64,000 nucleotides of DNA from an uncultured Clostridium sp. (GCA_937885015.1 CALAAS010000026.1:62001-126000); one strand, 5' to 3'. Numbered from the stretch's first letter, positions 18,348 to 26,624 are shown. Program-made: numbers and translations. The notes: generated by a model not told the origin, from the sequence alone.

Positions 18348-20549
18348 TTACGTTAAAGTATCATTGCGCAATGTTTCTGCCAGATTATTTTCCAATCCTT
18401 TTTTTCCGCCTAGATAATACGCCAATGCCACAAATCCAAAGACGGCTGAAATAAATATAAGGATGGGAAGGAACGGCGTTTCTTTTAAAAATTCCATCGG
18501 ATTTAAAAAACTTGCTCTTATCATAAATCCAACGAACAGAATCGTCAATGGCAATGTGATAAAAAGCGGACGCCCTGCAATTACCAATGCTTCTGCAAAA
18601 AGCATTTTGCGAATATCGGCAGGTGTCATTCCAATCGACATATACTGGGCAAATTCTCGCTTTCTCTGATGCAGAAAACCTAGGGTATATGAAAATACAT
18701 TAGCAATTCCGATGGCTGCAAGCAGGGTACAAAAAGCGCCAGTAAGCAGCATATACCCAGCCAGCATATGATCGTTTGTAACCTTTTCCTGAAGACGGTT
18801 TTCGCTTTCCACCGCGTACCGCCTGCTAACAGCTTCCATTACAGACGTTTCCAATCCATTCGCCTCGTCAAGGGTTATTCCATCCTTTGCCAGAACACGA
18901 ATATAGACGTCCTTCTCAGCATTACCGATCGTTCCTTCAAGCTTTTTCCACATAGACAGAGGAATAAATTGTACCAACGCATAATGATCGTATTCCTCTC
19001 TCAATGCAGGAACCTCTTGCGTATAAGCAAGTACCGGTATTTCCACCGCCCTATGGGCCTGTTCCCTGTTTTGAATGGTTATCGCGCTCTGCTCTTCTTT
19101 TACATAGGGAATATATCTCTTATAACGAAAATTACTATTAAGACTGTCCCAAATGCGATTAAGTGTGATCGTTCCGTCGTATTGCGGCCTTATCCCAACC
19201 TGTCTGCAATATTTCGCAAAACTGTTATCATCTAATACCACTATCGGAGTCGGAACCAGATAAGTATTATTCCCTCTTGATACAGATGCTCCCGCAACCG
19301 TTTCCAGACCGCCTAATTTACTCAATTCGTCGCTTTGTCGATCATCTGCGATCCGACTCACTGCCATCGCTTTCTGATATACGACACCGCTTTCTACTCC
19401 TGTAATTTCCTGTATCTCCTCTGTCAATGCAAATTCTTCAATTGCCGTGTCTTTCACCGTCAGCATTACATCCCACACATCCTGATACCTCTCAAAATAA
19501 GTATGCCTGGTACTGATCCCTGAAAGCGTGAAAAAGCATAACATTACTGTAAACGCAAGAAACGAAAGAGTCAGCGACCATGTTGATGTCCGCAGGGCTT
19601 TCTTCTGGACTCTAAGAGCATTACCAGCCAGTTCTCCTTCAATCCCAAATATCCGTGACAAGATGTGTGAACGCCTTTTCCTTTTTAACTGCAGGCAGCC
19701 GGTATTCCGAATCGCCTCCAAAGGCGATATTTTGCTTAATCTTCTTGCAGGGATATAGGCAGAGAACAACACGGTCAAAAAAGAAGAACATACGGTAACG
19801 AGAAAAACAATCGGATGGTATGCAAACACCGCTTCATGTCTTCCCATCACATTTTCTGCCGCAATATTTATCCCCTGAACGATCCCAAAGCTCAATGCAA
19901 TTCCGATTAAGGTTCCAGCCAAGACAGGTATCACGCAAAGCGCCAACGCTTCTTGTATTAGACAAATACGGATTTGCCCCGGTGTTGCTCCAACGCTGGA
20001 AAAAATTCCAAATTGATGTATTCTTGCAGTCATGGATACAGCAAATGAATTATGAATGATCAAAATCATGGAAGCTGAAACAACTATCAAAATAACCAGA
20101 TAAAACGTCAACAGCAAAGGAGGCGTATCATCCTTCGGATCATGTATCAAATACTTCGATAACAACAGCGTATGGTAAGCTGCAGCATCTTCCTCTAATC
20201 CCAACCGTTCTGCGATCAGGGGCATATCCCGATAGATCGCTCTGATATCTGAAAAATAAACATCCACCGCTGTTTCCCGGCCATCGGACAGCTCCTTATT
20301 GATTTCAATTTTTTCTACATTCGGGAAATTTTGTATTGTTGTATAATCATTTTCCTCTATATCACCGGTAATCCTGCCCTGCCAACTGCCTTCTCTTAAA
20401 ATAACTCCGTCAATATCATATCTCCACAAATTAAAAAAAAGCGTGCATAATAAGGACAAAAACAGTGTGGAAACGAACGCTGCTGCGACAATCGATATGC
20501 TTGATGCCCGATTATTTTTTATATAGCTGAACGAATAATCCTTCCACAT
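18348..20549 (-). CDS. FtsX/MacB-type ABC transporter permease
   Basis: Membrane subunit of 733 residues with duplicated FtsX modules: a first transmembrane helix near residue 20, an extracytoplasmic domain, a three-helix bundle (about 145-270), then another helix near 330, a large extracytoplasmic domain (about 350-600) and a final helix group. This layout fits exporters or mechanotransmission pumps that handle antimicrobial peptides or lipoproteins rather than importers. The ATG follows GGAGG, and the gene sits 5 bases behind its ATPase. Linked to the response regulator and kinase genes upstream, it probably forms a peptide-sensing resistance module. Confidence 0.85.
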   Translation of the reverse strand: MWKDYSFSYIKNNRASSISIVAAAFVSTLFLSLLCTLFFNLWRYDIDGVILREGSWQGRITGDIEENDYTTIQNFPNVEKIEINKELSDGRETAVDVYFSDIRAIYRDMPLIAERLGLEEDAAAYHTLLLSKYLIHDPKDDTPPLLLTFYLVILIVVSASMILIIHNSFAVSMTARIHQFGIFSSVGATPGQIRICLIQEALALCVIPVLAGTLIGIALSFGIVQGINIAAENVMGRHEAVFAYHPIVFLVTVCSSFLTVLFSAYIPARRLSKISPLEAIRNTGCLQLKRKRRSHILSRIFGIEGELAGNALRVQKKALRTSTWSLTLSFLAFTVMLCFFTLSGISTRHTYFERYQDVWDVMLTVKDTAIEEFALTEEIQEITGVESGVVYQKAMAVSRIADDRQSDELSKLGGLETVAGASVSRGNNTYLVPTPIVVLDDNSFAKYCRQVGIRPQYDGTITLNRIWDSLNSNFRYKRYIPYVKEEQSAITIQNREQAHRAVEIPVLAYTQEVPALREEYDHYALVQFIPLSMWKKLEGTIGNAEKDVYIRVLAKDGITLDEANGLETSVMEAVSRRYAVESENRLQEKVTNDHMLAGYMLLTGAFCTLLAAIGIANVFSYTLGFLHQRKREFAQYMSIGMTPADIRKMLFAEALVIAGRPLFITLPLTILFVGFMIRASFLNPMEFLKETPFLPILIFISAVFGFVALAYYLGGKKGLENNLAETLRNDTLT

Positions 20550-20554
20550 CCTTC

Positions 20555-21235
20555 TTACCTCCGTTTTTGATCGCTGATAATATGACCATCCTCGATTGTT
20601 ATGATACGGTCCGCTTCCAACGCAATTTTCTCATCATGGGTAATCAGTAAAATGGTCTGATTCAGGTTGCGGTTGGACAGCTTAAGCATTTCTATAATTT
20701 CTTTCGAGTTTTTCCGGTCTAAGCTGCCCGTCGGCTCATCTGCAAGCAGCAAGGCAGGACGGTATATCAATGCTCTTGCAATTGCTACTCTCTGCTGCTG
20801 TCCTCCCGATAATTCATTTGGCAGTGCATCCAATTTATCAGCAATTCCAAGCTGATTTACTACCTGGTCAAAATACTCTGTATTTATTTTTCTTTTATCC
20901 AGCAAAAGCGGCATAAGGATATTTTTTTGCACCGTGAGAATCGGGATCAAATTATAAAACTGATAAACTAAACCCACTTTTCTGCGGCGAAAAACAGCCG
21001 CTTCTGTACGATTCAGCTTAGAAATATCCTGTCCATCTACAAAAATCTTCCCTTCCGTGGGAGTATCAACGCTTCCGAGAATATGCAGCAATGTCGATTT
21101 ACCAGAACCGGAAGCTCCGACAATGGCAACGAATTCCCCTTTATCTACAGATAGATCAATCCCGTCCAGCGCAGTAACCAAATTGCTGTGAGAGCCGTAT
21201 ATTTTTTTGACGCCTTCACATTTTAATATCTCCAT
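20555..21235 (-). CDS. ABC transporter ATP-binding subunit (LolD/MacB type)
   Basis: ATPase of 226 residues driving the FtsX-type permease encoded next. All nucleotide-binding motifs are intact: Walker A GASGSGKST near residues 36-44, Q-loop, signature LSGGQQQR near 141, Walker B LLLADEPTGSLD near 160, and the H-loop LLITHDE. Sequence and size match the MacB/LolD/BceA group that pairs with FtsX permeases. The gene lies 71 bases downstream of the histidine kinase on the same strand. Confidence 0.93.
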   Translation of the reverse strand: MEILKCEGVKKIYGSHSNLVTALDGIDLSVDKGEFVAIVGASGSGKSTLLHILGSVDTPTEGKIFVDGQDISKLNRTEAAVFRRRKVGLVYQFYNLIPILTVQKNILMPLLLDKRKINTEYFDQVVNQLGIADKLDALPNELSGGQQQRVAIARALIYRPALLLADEPTGSLDRKNSKEIIEMLKLSNRNLNQTILLITHDEKIALEADRIITIEDGHIISDQKRR

Positions 21236-21306
21236 ATGATTTACCCCTTTCTGTCGTGAGTCGGCATCTCCCGTACAGCCTCATTATAACAGGTAAAAGT
21301 GACATC

Positions 21307-22494
21307 TTAGTGACTGTACACTCTTATTTCAAAGCAAGCCCCTCCCTCCGGCAAATTTCGCGCTGAAATAGTACCATTCTGCATTTCAAAAATAGAACGG
21401 GCAAGGGGCAGTCCGATCCCAATTCCATTGGGGGCCGCTCCTCTTCCTCTGTAAAAACGCTCAAAAAGATGCGGAATGTCTTCTGTTTCAAATCCCCTTC
21501 CGTCATCCCATATCCGTATCTCCGCATAAAGAGGGTTTTGAGAATAATCACAATGTATCGTTCCACCACAGTCAGAATGCTCGATGCAGTTTTTTATTAC
21601 ATTGATAAAAGCCTCCATCGTCCACTCCAGATCCCCGTCTATTTCTATACGGCCTTTATTCGGAACAGATACAGAAACGTTTTTCTCTTTCAGCAGCTCA
21701 TTCAAATTTTCGGCCGCAAGAGTCAACGCTGTATAAATATCCACATTTGAAGATTCCAACTGCAAAACACCAGCATCGATCTTAGACAGGGTTAAAAGCG
21801 CCTCTTCCAGCCAATTTAACCTCTCTAACTGGCTTTCGATCTGATCCAGATAAACAGCGTTATCAGACCTTTTCAAAAACTGGACCGAAAGAGACAGGGC
21901 CGTGAGTTTCGTTTTTAACTGGTGAGCAATGTTTGCCAGATTATCTGCATAATTTTCTTTTGTTTTAACCGCACTGTCCCTTGTCTGTCTCAGAGCCGTT
22001 ACAGTTTTATATACTTCGTCCTCCAAATGTGAAAATTCATCTTCCTGAGACGGAAGGAGCTTATCAAATCTGCCCATATTCACCTGTTCAAGATAATCGG
22101 TCAATCCATCGATTCTCTTTCTCTTACACCTATCCATATACCGCACATAAAAAATAAAACTGCCGGCTGTCAAAAAAAATGCCATCAGTGTAAAAAGCAT
22201 AAATTCCATTTGTACAGGCCGACTAAAATCTTTTCTCTCATATCCATATTTTAAAAGAAATTCATTCCCCTGTGCATCTGACTCCGCCCCTGCCAGATAC
22301 GCTTTCAAAGAGGAAAGTACAACGCTTTCCGTTTCCGGATGATCCTCTATCATTGTCTGACAAAATTTTGAAATATGCTCAAAAGAAGCCTGACGGTATT
22401 CATTTATCCCCAAAAACGATATGCCACTCATACCAATCAAACAAATCAGCAGCGGAATCAGTATTTTTATCCGTTTTTTACTGATTTCAATCAT
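21307..22494 (-). CDS. Two-component sensor histidine kinase
   Basis: Membrane kinase of 395 residues from ATG 22494, which overlaps the regulator stop as ATGA and so is preferred over the longer reading. Helices at about 10-30 and 97-117 flank a roughly 65-residue external sensor segment, followed by a linker, a DHp domain and a HATPase domain with N (IKNCIEHSD), DDGRGFE and GIGLPLARSIF boxes. The phospho-acceptor is H191 in ANIAHQLKTK; the position after KT is lysine instead of the usual proline. The external segment argues against the intramembrane-sensing BceS type. It partners the response regulator and probably controls the downstream ABC genes. Confidence 0.9.
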   Translation of the reverse strand: MIEISKKRIKILIPLLICLIGMSGISFLGINEYRQASFEHISKFCQTMIEDHPETESVVLSSLKAYLAGAESDAQGNEFLLKYGYERKDFSRPVQMEFMLFTLMAFFLTAGSFIFYVRYMDRCKRKRIDGLTDYLEQVNMGRFDKLLPSQEDEFSHLEDEVYKTVTALRQTRDSAVKTKENYADNLANIAHQLKTKLTALSLSVQFLKRSDNAVYLDQIESQLERLNWLEEALLTLSKIDAGVLQLESSNVDIYTALTLAAENLNELLKEKNVSVSVPNKGRIEIDGDLEWTMEAFINVIKNCIEHSDCGGTIHCDYSQNPLYAEIRIWDDGRGFETEDIPHLFERFYRGRGAAPNGIGIGLPLARSIFEMQNGTISARNLPEGGACFEIRVYSH

Positions 22495-23171
22495 ATCGTA
22501 TCCTCCATTCGATAGCCAAAACTGCGTATTGTTTTTATGCAAGCCGGATTATGTAATTTTTCTCTTAGCCTTTTCATAGTAACGGTCAATGTATTATCGC
22601 TTACATAATTTCCCATGCTGTCCCATATTTGGTCCAGAAGTTGCTTTCTTGTAACGGTTTTTCCTTTATTTTCCATTAACATTAAAAGCAATTGATACTC
22701 TTGCGAACTTAGTATAACTTCATCTTGATTGTAAAAAACGGACAGCGTATCTTTATCCAAAGAAAGCCCATCACAATACAGACATTTGTTCTCTTTTTTT
22801 ACTGTTCGACGCAGTATTGCAAGAATGCGGGAATGTAACACTTCAAATGCAAATGACTTGACAACATAATCATCTGCACCATTTTGAAATCCCGCTACTA
22901 TGTTGTGAGCGTCAGAACGAACAGTCAGAAAAATGATTGGTATCTCTTCCCATTTAGATCGTATCCATCGACACAGACCATCCCCTTCGCCATCCGGCAT
23001 ATTCCAATCCACTAAAATAATTGTGGGAACATGATGTAATAAAGCCTCTTTTACATCCGCAATCATCGAAAAAATCGTCACTTTAAAATTAAACTGTTCA
23101 AAATATTCTTTAACCGCTTGGGCAATATTTATATCATCCTCAACGTAGTAAATCTCCATTTTACTCTTCAT
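22491..23171 (-). CDS. OmpR-family response regulator
   Basis: DNA-binding regulator of 226 residues. The receiver domain has the acidic pocket E11-D12-D13, phospho-acceptor D55 in LVDWNMPDG, T83 and K105; the residue after K105 is serine where proline is usual. The C-terminal winged helix (about 130-224, ending IKTIRSFGYRME) is of the OmpR/PhoB kind. It is the first gene of a four-gene minus-strand unit with kinase, ATPase and permease genes, so it likely activates the exporter. Translation starts at ATG 23171 or possibly four codons later. Confidence 0.92.
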   Translation of the reverse strand: MKSKMEIYYVEDDINIAQAVKEYFEQFNFKVTIFSMIADVKEALLHHVPTIILVDWNMPDGEGDGLCRWIRSKWEEIPIIFLTVRSDAHNIVAGFQNGADDYVVKSFAFEVLHSRILAILRRTVKKENKCLYCDGLSLDKDTLSVFYNQDEVILSSQEYQLLLMLMENKGKTVTRKQLLDQIWDSMGNYVSDNTLTVTMKRLREKLHNPACIKTIRSFGYRMEDTI

Positions 23172-23333
23172 TTTTCGACCTTTCTTCGTTCATCATCAGG
23201 CTTTTCAGAAGCAACCGCCATTTTCCCCGGTGTTTGGCGTTCTCCATGCCTTCATTGTTCCGTCCTGAATAATTGGACTTCTGCTCACGAGTGATTATCA
23301 TTAGGGACAACATTCCAAAGTTAAAATCAAGTT

Positions 23334-24272
23334 TTATAACATACAATTCATAATCACGCTTATCATCATTTCTTTTTCTTCTGGTCTGGACTCTGCGATC
23401 ATAATGGTTAGTGCTACTAAAGTAGCATCTTCTATTTTCTTTTGTCCATCTATAAACAGTACTTCATTTTTATCAAGAAAATAGAGAAACATTGTCGCAG
23501 CAATTCTTTTATTTCCATCGAAAAAGCTGTGGTTCTTGGTCACCAAATACAGCAAATTTGCAGCTTTTTCTTCCAAAGATTCATAGATATCTGTTCCTCC
23601 AAATGACTGATAAATATTACCGATACTGCCTTTGAAAGAATCATCCTTTTCTTTTCCAAACAAATCGGATTCATCTCCGAATCGCATGCTCTGGATCACA
23701 TCCATACATTCCTCATAGGTAAGAACATATGTCGCACGATTTCCTTCTGGCCGTGTCATATTCTGGTGATCATAAGAATCCAGTAAATCCAGTGCACTGC
23801 TATATTTTTCTATTACAGAAAGAACCTGCCTGCTATCCAACTCGTTTTCGGTCCGCTTCATAATTCGTATCACCTCACCTAACTGCTTGATACGATTATC
23901 GTTTACTGCATAACCTTGCAATATGTATTGTTTGAGAACCGAATTCGCCCAACGCCGGAATTCAGCACCTCGTTTTGATTTCACACGGTAGCCGACGGAA
24001 ATGACAACATCTAAACTATAATATTCTATCTGTCGTTCTACTTCACGTTCACCTTCTTTTTGAACTGTCGCAAATTTTGCGACAGTTGTTGGATCACATT
24101 CCAATTCTTCTTTCAATGCATTGTTTATATGTTTACCGATCGTCTTTATATCTCGATCAAATAATTTAGCCATCTGATTTCTGTTCAACCAAACTGTATC
24201 TTGTTCTACTGCAACAGGAATTGTTATCATTTTGTCTTCTGTTTCAAATATTACAATTTCATTTTTATTCAT
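23334..24272 (-). CDS. RhuM-Fic/Doc fusion protein, probable toxin
   Basis: A 312-residue protein joining an N-terminal RhuM (virulence-associated) domain (about 1-145; WLNRNQMAKLFDRD and the YSLDVVISVGYRVKSKRG segment are typical) to a C-terminal Fic/Doc domain. The Fic active-site loop H248-S-F-F-D-G-N-K-R256 is intact, with lysine where classic AMPylators have glycine, as in Doc. Fic/Doc enzymes modify proteins with AMP or phosphate. An XRE-type gene overlaps its start by 8 bases and carries an upstream palindrome, which suggests an autoregulated toxin-antitoxin-like or regulatory unit. No inhibitory-helix motif was identified in the partner. Confidence 0.85.
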   Translation of the reverse strand: MNKNEIVIFETEDKMITIPVAVEQDTVWLNRNQMAKLFDRDIKTIGKHINNALKEELECDPTTVAKFATVQKEGEREVERQIEYYSLDVVISVGYRVKSKRGAEFRRWANSVLKQYILQGYAVNDNRIKQLGEVIRIMKRTENELDSRQVLSVIEKYSSALDLLDSYDHQNMTRPEGNRATYVLTYEECMDVIQSMRFGDESDLFGKEKDDSFKGSIGNIYQSFGGTDIYESLEEKAANLLYLVTKNHSFFDGNKRIAATMFLYFLDKNEVLFIDGQKKIEDATLVALTIMIAESRPEEKEMMISVIMNCML

Positions 24273-24504
24273 GCTCTTCCTCCAATTCTATCCCCTTCTT
24301 CTTCAATACCTGCTGTACCTTCACATAGTAAGTAATCAATCTGAGAACATATTCCGGCATCTTTCTTCGTCCAGCTTCCCACTCCTCTAATGTTCTTAAA
24401 GGAATATCCATATACCGTGAAAATTCTGTCCTGTTCATACCTAACATTTCACGAATTCCTTTTAATGTACAAATCTGTTTTTCAATACTCCCTTTATTGT
24501 CCAT
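24265..24504 (-). CDS. XRE-like helix-turn-helix protein, probable antitoxin/regulator
   Basis: Small DNA-binding protein of 79 residues with one helix-turn-helix (about 14-45; GIREMLGMNRTEFSRYMDIPLRTLEEWEAGRRKMP) and a basic-to-acidic C-terminal helix. ATG 24504 follows GGAGGGA. It overlaps the RhuM-Fic gene by 8 bases and is the only gene between that toxin-like gene and a promoter with a perfect 19-bp palindrome, so it very likely represses its own operon. Confidence 0.85.
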   Translation of the reverse strand: MDNKGSIEKQICTLKGIREMLGMNRTEFSRYMDIPLRTLEEWEAGRRKMPEYVLRLITYYVKVQQVLKKKGIELEEEHE

Positions 24505-24520
24505 TTTACATCCCTCCGTA

Positions 24521-24539
24521 AACCACTCATTGAGTGGTT
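24521..24539. promoter_or_regulatory. Perfect 19-bp palindromic operator of the HTH-RhuM/Fic operon
   Basis: AACCACTCA, one base, TGAGTGGTT: nine perfectly paired positions each side, lying between the -10 box and the ribosome binding site. This is the expected place and symmetry for an operator bound by a dimer of the small HTH protein. Confidence 0.8.
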
Positions 24540-24568
24540 ATTGTAGCACTTATCTTTTCTATATTCAA
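24540..24568 (-). promoter_or_regulatory. Sigma-A promoter of the HTH-RhuM/Fic operon
   Basis: On the minus strand TTGAAT (24563-24568) and TACAAT (24540-24545) are spaced by exactly 17 bases. The -10 box directly abuts the palindromic operator, so bound repressor would cover the transcription start. Confidence 0.75.
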
Positions 24569-24645
24569 TATTTTTCCTGATTTCCCATGAAATAAAAAAC
24601 AGCCATATCCCCAAAAGGTATGACTTGTTTGAAGCTGCTAATATT

Positions 24646-24846
24646 TCATTTATAAACTGGAAATTGCCGTTCTGTTCTTAACCAAACATCTGCTTCTTGG
24701 TACAATTTTTTAGAACTTTCATCTTTCTATTTAATAACCTGTCCGATTTTTTTCCACATTTCAAGAGATATTTCCGTTTCTCCAAATGGATCATATGTAA
24801 AAATGACTTCCATAATAGCATCTACAAATCCTCGATTTTCAAGCAT
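24646..24846 (-). pseudogene. Decayed small gene with an in-frame TAG codon
   Basis: From an ATG at 24846 one frame runs 39 codons (starting MLENRGFVDAIMEVIF, later TYDPFGETEISLEMWKK), meets TAG at 24727-24729, then continues in the same frame with protein-like composition (KDESSKKLYQEADVWLRTE) to TGA at 24646-24648. No good ribosome binding site precedes the ATG and the frame is open further upstream into the repeat region, so this is probably the C-terminal remnant of a gene broken by the palindromic mosaic and by a nonsense mutation. I do not recognise the family. The rest of 24569-24645 shows nothing I can name. Confidence 0.5.
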
Positions 24847-24881
24847 AACATCATCACGCTGTCTGCTCCTGCTATCCTGCC

Positions 24882-24977
24882 CCGTCCAAGCCCACTTCGA
24901 AAAGCGTTGCTTTTCTCAGTGTTTGGCATTCGCCAAATCGTCCATCCGCAATAAGAGCGTTTGCAAGTAAACTTGCA
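24882..24977. repeat. 96-bp palindrome-rich element, copy A
   Basis: Matches copy B at 25099-25194 in 93 of 96 positions. It is built of successive small perfect hairpins: GAAAAGC-GTT-GCTTTTC, TTTGGC-ATTC-GCCAAA and TTGCAAG-TAAA-CTTGCAA. Read on the minus strand it is open in a frame containing TLRKATLFEVG. The architecture suggests a dispersed extragenic or mini mobile palindromic element. Confidence 0.8.
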
Positions 24978-25025
24978 ATAAATACGCAATGCAGCAGCTC
25001 GATTCCGCTTCGCTACATCTCACTG

Positions 25026-25041
25026 TATGGCTTTCGCCATA
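25026..25041. repeat. Perfect 16-bp hairpin between the two repeat copies
   Basis: TATGGC-TTTC-GCCATA is a perfect 6-bp stem with a 4-nt loop. It has the same TTC-containing loop as hairpins inside the 96-bp elements, which marks the spacer between the copies as part of the same palindromic mosaic. Confidence 0.6.
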
Positions 25042-25056
25042 TATCGATACTTCAAA

Positions 25057-25093
25057 AAGGACATGTTTGTAAGTAAACTTACTCCATGTCCTT
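25057..25093. repeat. Nested hairpin in the palindromic mosaic
   Basis: AAGGACATG and CATGTCCTT form a 9-bp outer stem around an inner GTAAG-TAAA-CTTAC hairpin, whose loop is identical to the TTGCAAG-TAAA-CTTGCAA hairpins of the repeat copies. Confidence 0.65.
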
Positions 25094-25098
25094 CTACT

Positions 25099-25194
25099 CC
25101 GTCCATGCCCACTTCGAAAAGCGTTGCTTTTCTCAGTGTTTGGCGTTCGCCAAATCGTTCATCCGCAATAAGAGCGTTTGCAAGTAAACTTGCA
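25099..25194. repeat. 96-bp palindrome-rich element, copy B
   Basis: Second copy, in direct orientation, of the element at 24882-24977, with three substitutions. One of them changes the loop of the TTTGGC hairpin (ATTC to GTTC) without disturbing its stem. It runs to within about 30 bases of the spoIVB stop codon. Confidence 0.8.
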
Positions 25195-25216
25195 GCGCTT
25201 TTATTGCGGATGAACG
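25156..25216. repeat. 21-bp long-stem hairpin just past spoIVB
   Basis: Positions 25156-25176 pair with 25196-25216 in 20 of 21 positions plus one G-U; the 19-nt loop itself contains the TTGCAAG/CTTGCAA hairpin. It lies 8 bases downstream of the spoIVB stop. It lacks a T run, so it may protect the mRNA end or be a recombination structure rather than a standard terminator. Confidence 0.75.
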
Positions 25217-25224
25217 GCTTGGAC

Positions 25225-26502
25225 TCAATGCTCCAGCATGTTTTCAATAAATATCCCGTACCCTCTTGTGGAATCTTGTACAAACACATGGGTTACTGCG
25301 CCTACCAGTTTCCCATTCTGAATGATCGGACTGCCGCTCATCCCTTGTACAATCCCTCCGGTCAGCGCCAACAGCTCCGGATCTGTTACTTTGATAACCA
25401 TATCTTTATTTTTACGGGAAGTGGAATAATCCACTTTCTGTATCTCGATATCGTAATCCCGCAATTCTCCCGAAACGCAGCATCGAATGCTGGCCGGCCC
25501 TTTCTGCACATCCTGGCGATAGCCAATGGGCACCGCCTCGCCGTTTATCCGGCTCCGAAACCGTTCATTGACTTTGCCGAAAATGCCCGCATCCGTGTTG
25601 GCTTCAATCGAACCTAAGCTGGATTTTCCTCCATAATAGATGACGCCGGACATGACCCCCGGTTTCCCGAAAGTTCCTTTTTCAATCCCCAAAATTTCTG
25701 TGTCATATAGATGACCGCCGGAGGTCTGCACCAGCATTCCCGTATCACTGTCGCTGATTCCGTGCCCCAGGGCGCCAAAATCACCATTTGGCTGCAGATA
25801 TGTCATTGTTCCGATTCCCTGGGTATCATCCCGTATCCACAATCCCAGCTTATAATCGCCTTCACATGTTTTAACAGGACGCATCTGCACATCCATCTCC
25901 TGGCCTTCCCGGCGAACCGCCAGAGTCAGCGGCGCTTCTCCCGACTGATTGACAGCCTCAATCATCTCTTTTTTATCTGAAGCGGGCACGCCGTTGATCG
26001 CCTCAATGTAATCGCCGGATTTCAGCACGCCCTCAGCCGGATCCACCGTTTCCCCTGATTCCGCCGTTACCTCGCCCGTCCCGATTACCATCAGGCCATT
26101 GGACTTCATGTATATTCCCACCGGAAGGCCGCAGGGAATGGCATATTGGGTGTCGGAAACGTCTACCTGGATATCTTTCAGCGAAAAAAGACCAAACAGT
26201 TTCAGATTCAGCCGATAACTCCCCTGACGGGCGGAATAAAGGGAAAATGGCTGATCCAGCTGCAGATGGATTTTATCCGCTGGAATATTAGAACCGGGAT
26301 TTACCACAACCTCTTCGCTCTCACTCTCCATAGATACGCGAATCGGCAGTGCAAAATCAAAGCTTTCTTCCTGTTCCGTCACCACGTTTATACGATCCGG
26401 TATAGCTCTCTCCACATATAAATAAGACAGGCCGGCCGTGGCCGCCAGCCCGCTCCAAAACAGAACGACAAGCGTTCTGCGCAGTTTTTCCTTTCTGGTC
26501 AC
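25225..26502 (-). CDS. spoIVB: SpoIVB serine peptidase
   Basis: Forespore-secreted S55 protease that triggers pro-sigma-K processing by cleaving SpoIVFA. The 425-residue protein has one N-terminal membrane anchor (about 8-28), a PDZ domain (about 130-215, with GDYIEAINGVP) and a C-terminal peptidase domain with the histidine of GALGHGISDSDTG and the serine of GMSGSPIIQNGKLVGAVTHV. The GTG at 26502 is preferred because AAGGAGG lies 8 bases ahead; the longer frame would start with TTG overlapping that site. In most Clostridia spo0A follows directly; here the palindromic mosaic and a RhuM-Fic module follow instead. Confidence 0.92.
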   Translation of the reverse strand: MTRKEKLRRTLVVLFWSGLAATAGLSYLYVERAIPDRINVVTEQEESFDFALPIRVSMESESEEVVVNPGSNIPADKIHLQLDQPFSLYSARQGSYRLNLKLFGLFSLKDIQVDVSDTQYAIPCGLPVGIYMKSNGLMVIGTGEVTAESGETVDPAEGVLKSGDYIEAINGVPASDKKEMIEAVNQSGEAPLTLAVRREGQEMDVQMRPVKTCEGDYKLGLWIRDDTQGIGTMTYLQPNGDFGALGHGISDSDTGMLVQTSGGHLYDTEILGIEKGTFGKPGVMSGVIYYGGKSSLGSIEANTDAGIFGKVNERFRSRINGEAVPIGYRQDVQKGPASIRCCVSGELRDYDIEIQKVDYSTSRKNKDMVIKVTDPELLALTGGIVQGMSGSPIIQNGKLVGAVTHVFVQDSTRGYGIFIENMLEH

Positions 26503-26624
26503 ATTCTCGCCCTCCTTACACAAGTATTACCGCTTTTTTCATTTCAAAACACGGTGTTAGTATATGGAGAGTGAGAAAAATCAGTCTGCTATATTTTGCC
26601 CAGACCTGCCTGTTTTTTCAAGCC

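Noticed and set aside
23161..23346. Small minus-strand reading frame of 61 codons between the response regulator and the RhuM-Fic gene
   Set aside because: It overlaps both neighbours, has no ribosome binding site and partly resembles the nearby repeat element, so it is more likely a leader or repeat remnant than a gene.
24697..24954. Plus-strand frame of 85 codons
   Set aside because: It is antisense to the gene remnant and runs into repeat copy A, without a ribosome binding site.
25020..25289. Minus-strand frame of 89 codons through the palindromic repeats
   Set aside because: It overlaps the end of spoIVB and consists largely of the repeat units; the open frame follows from the hairpins and not from coding selection.
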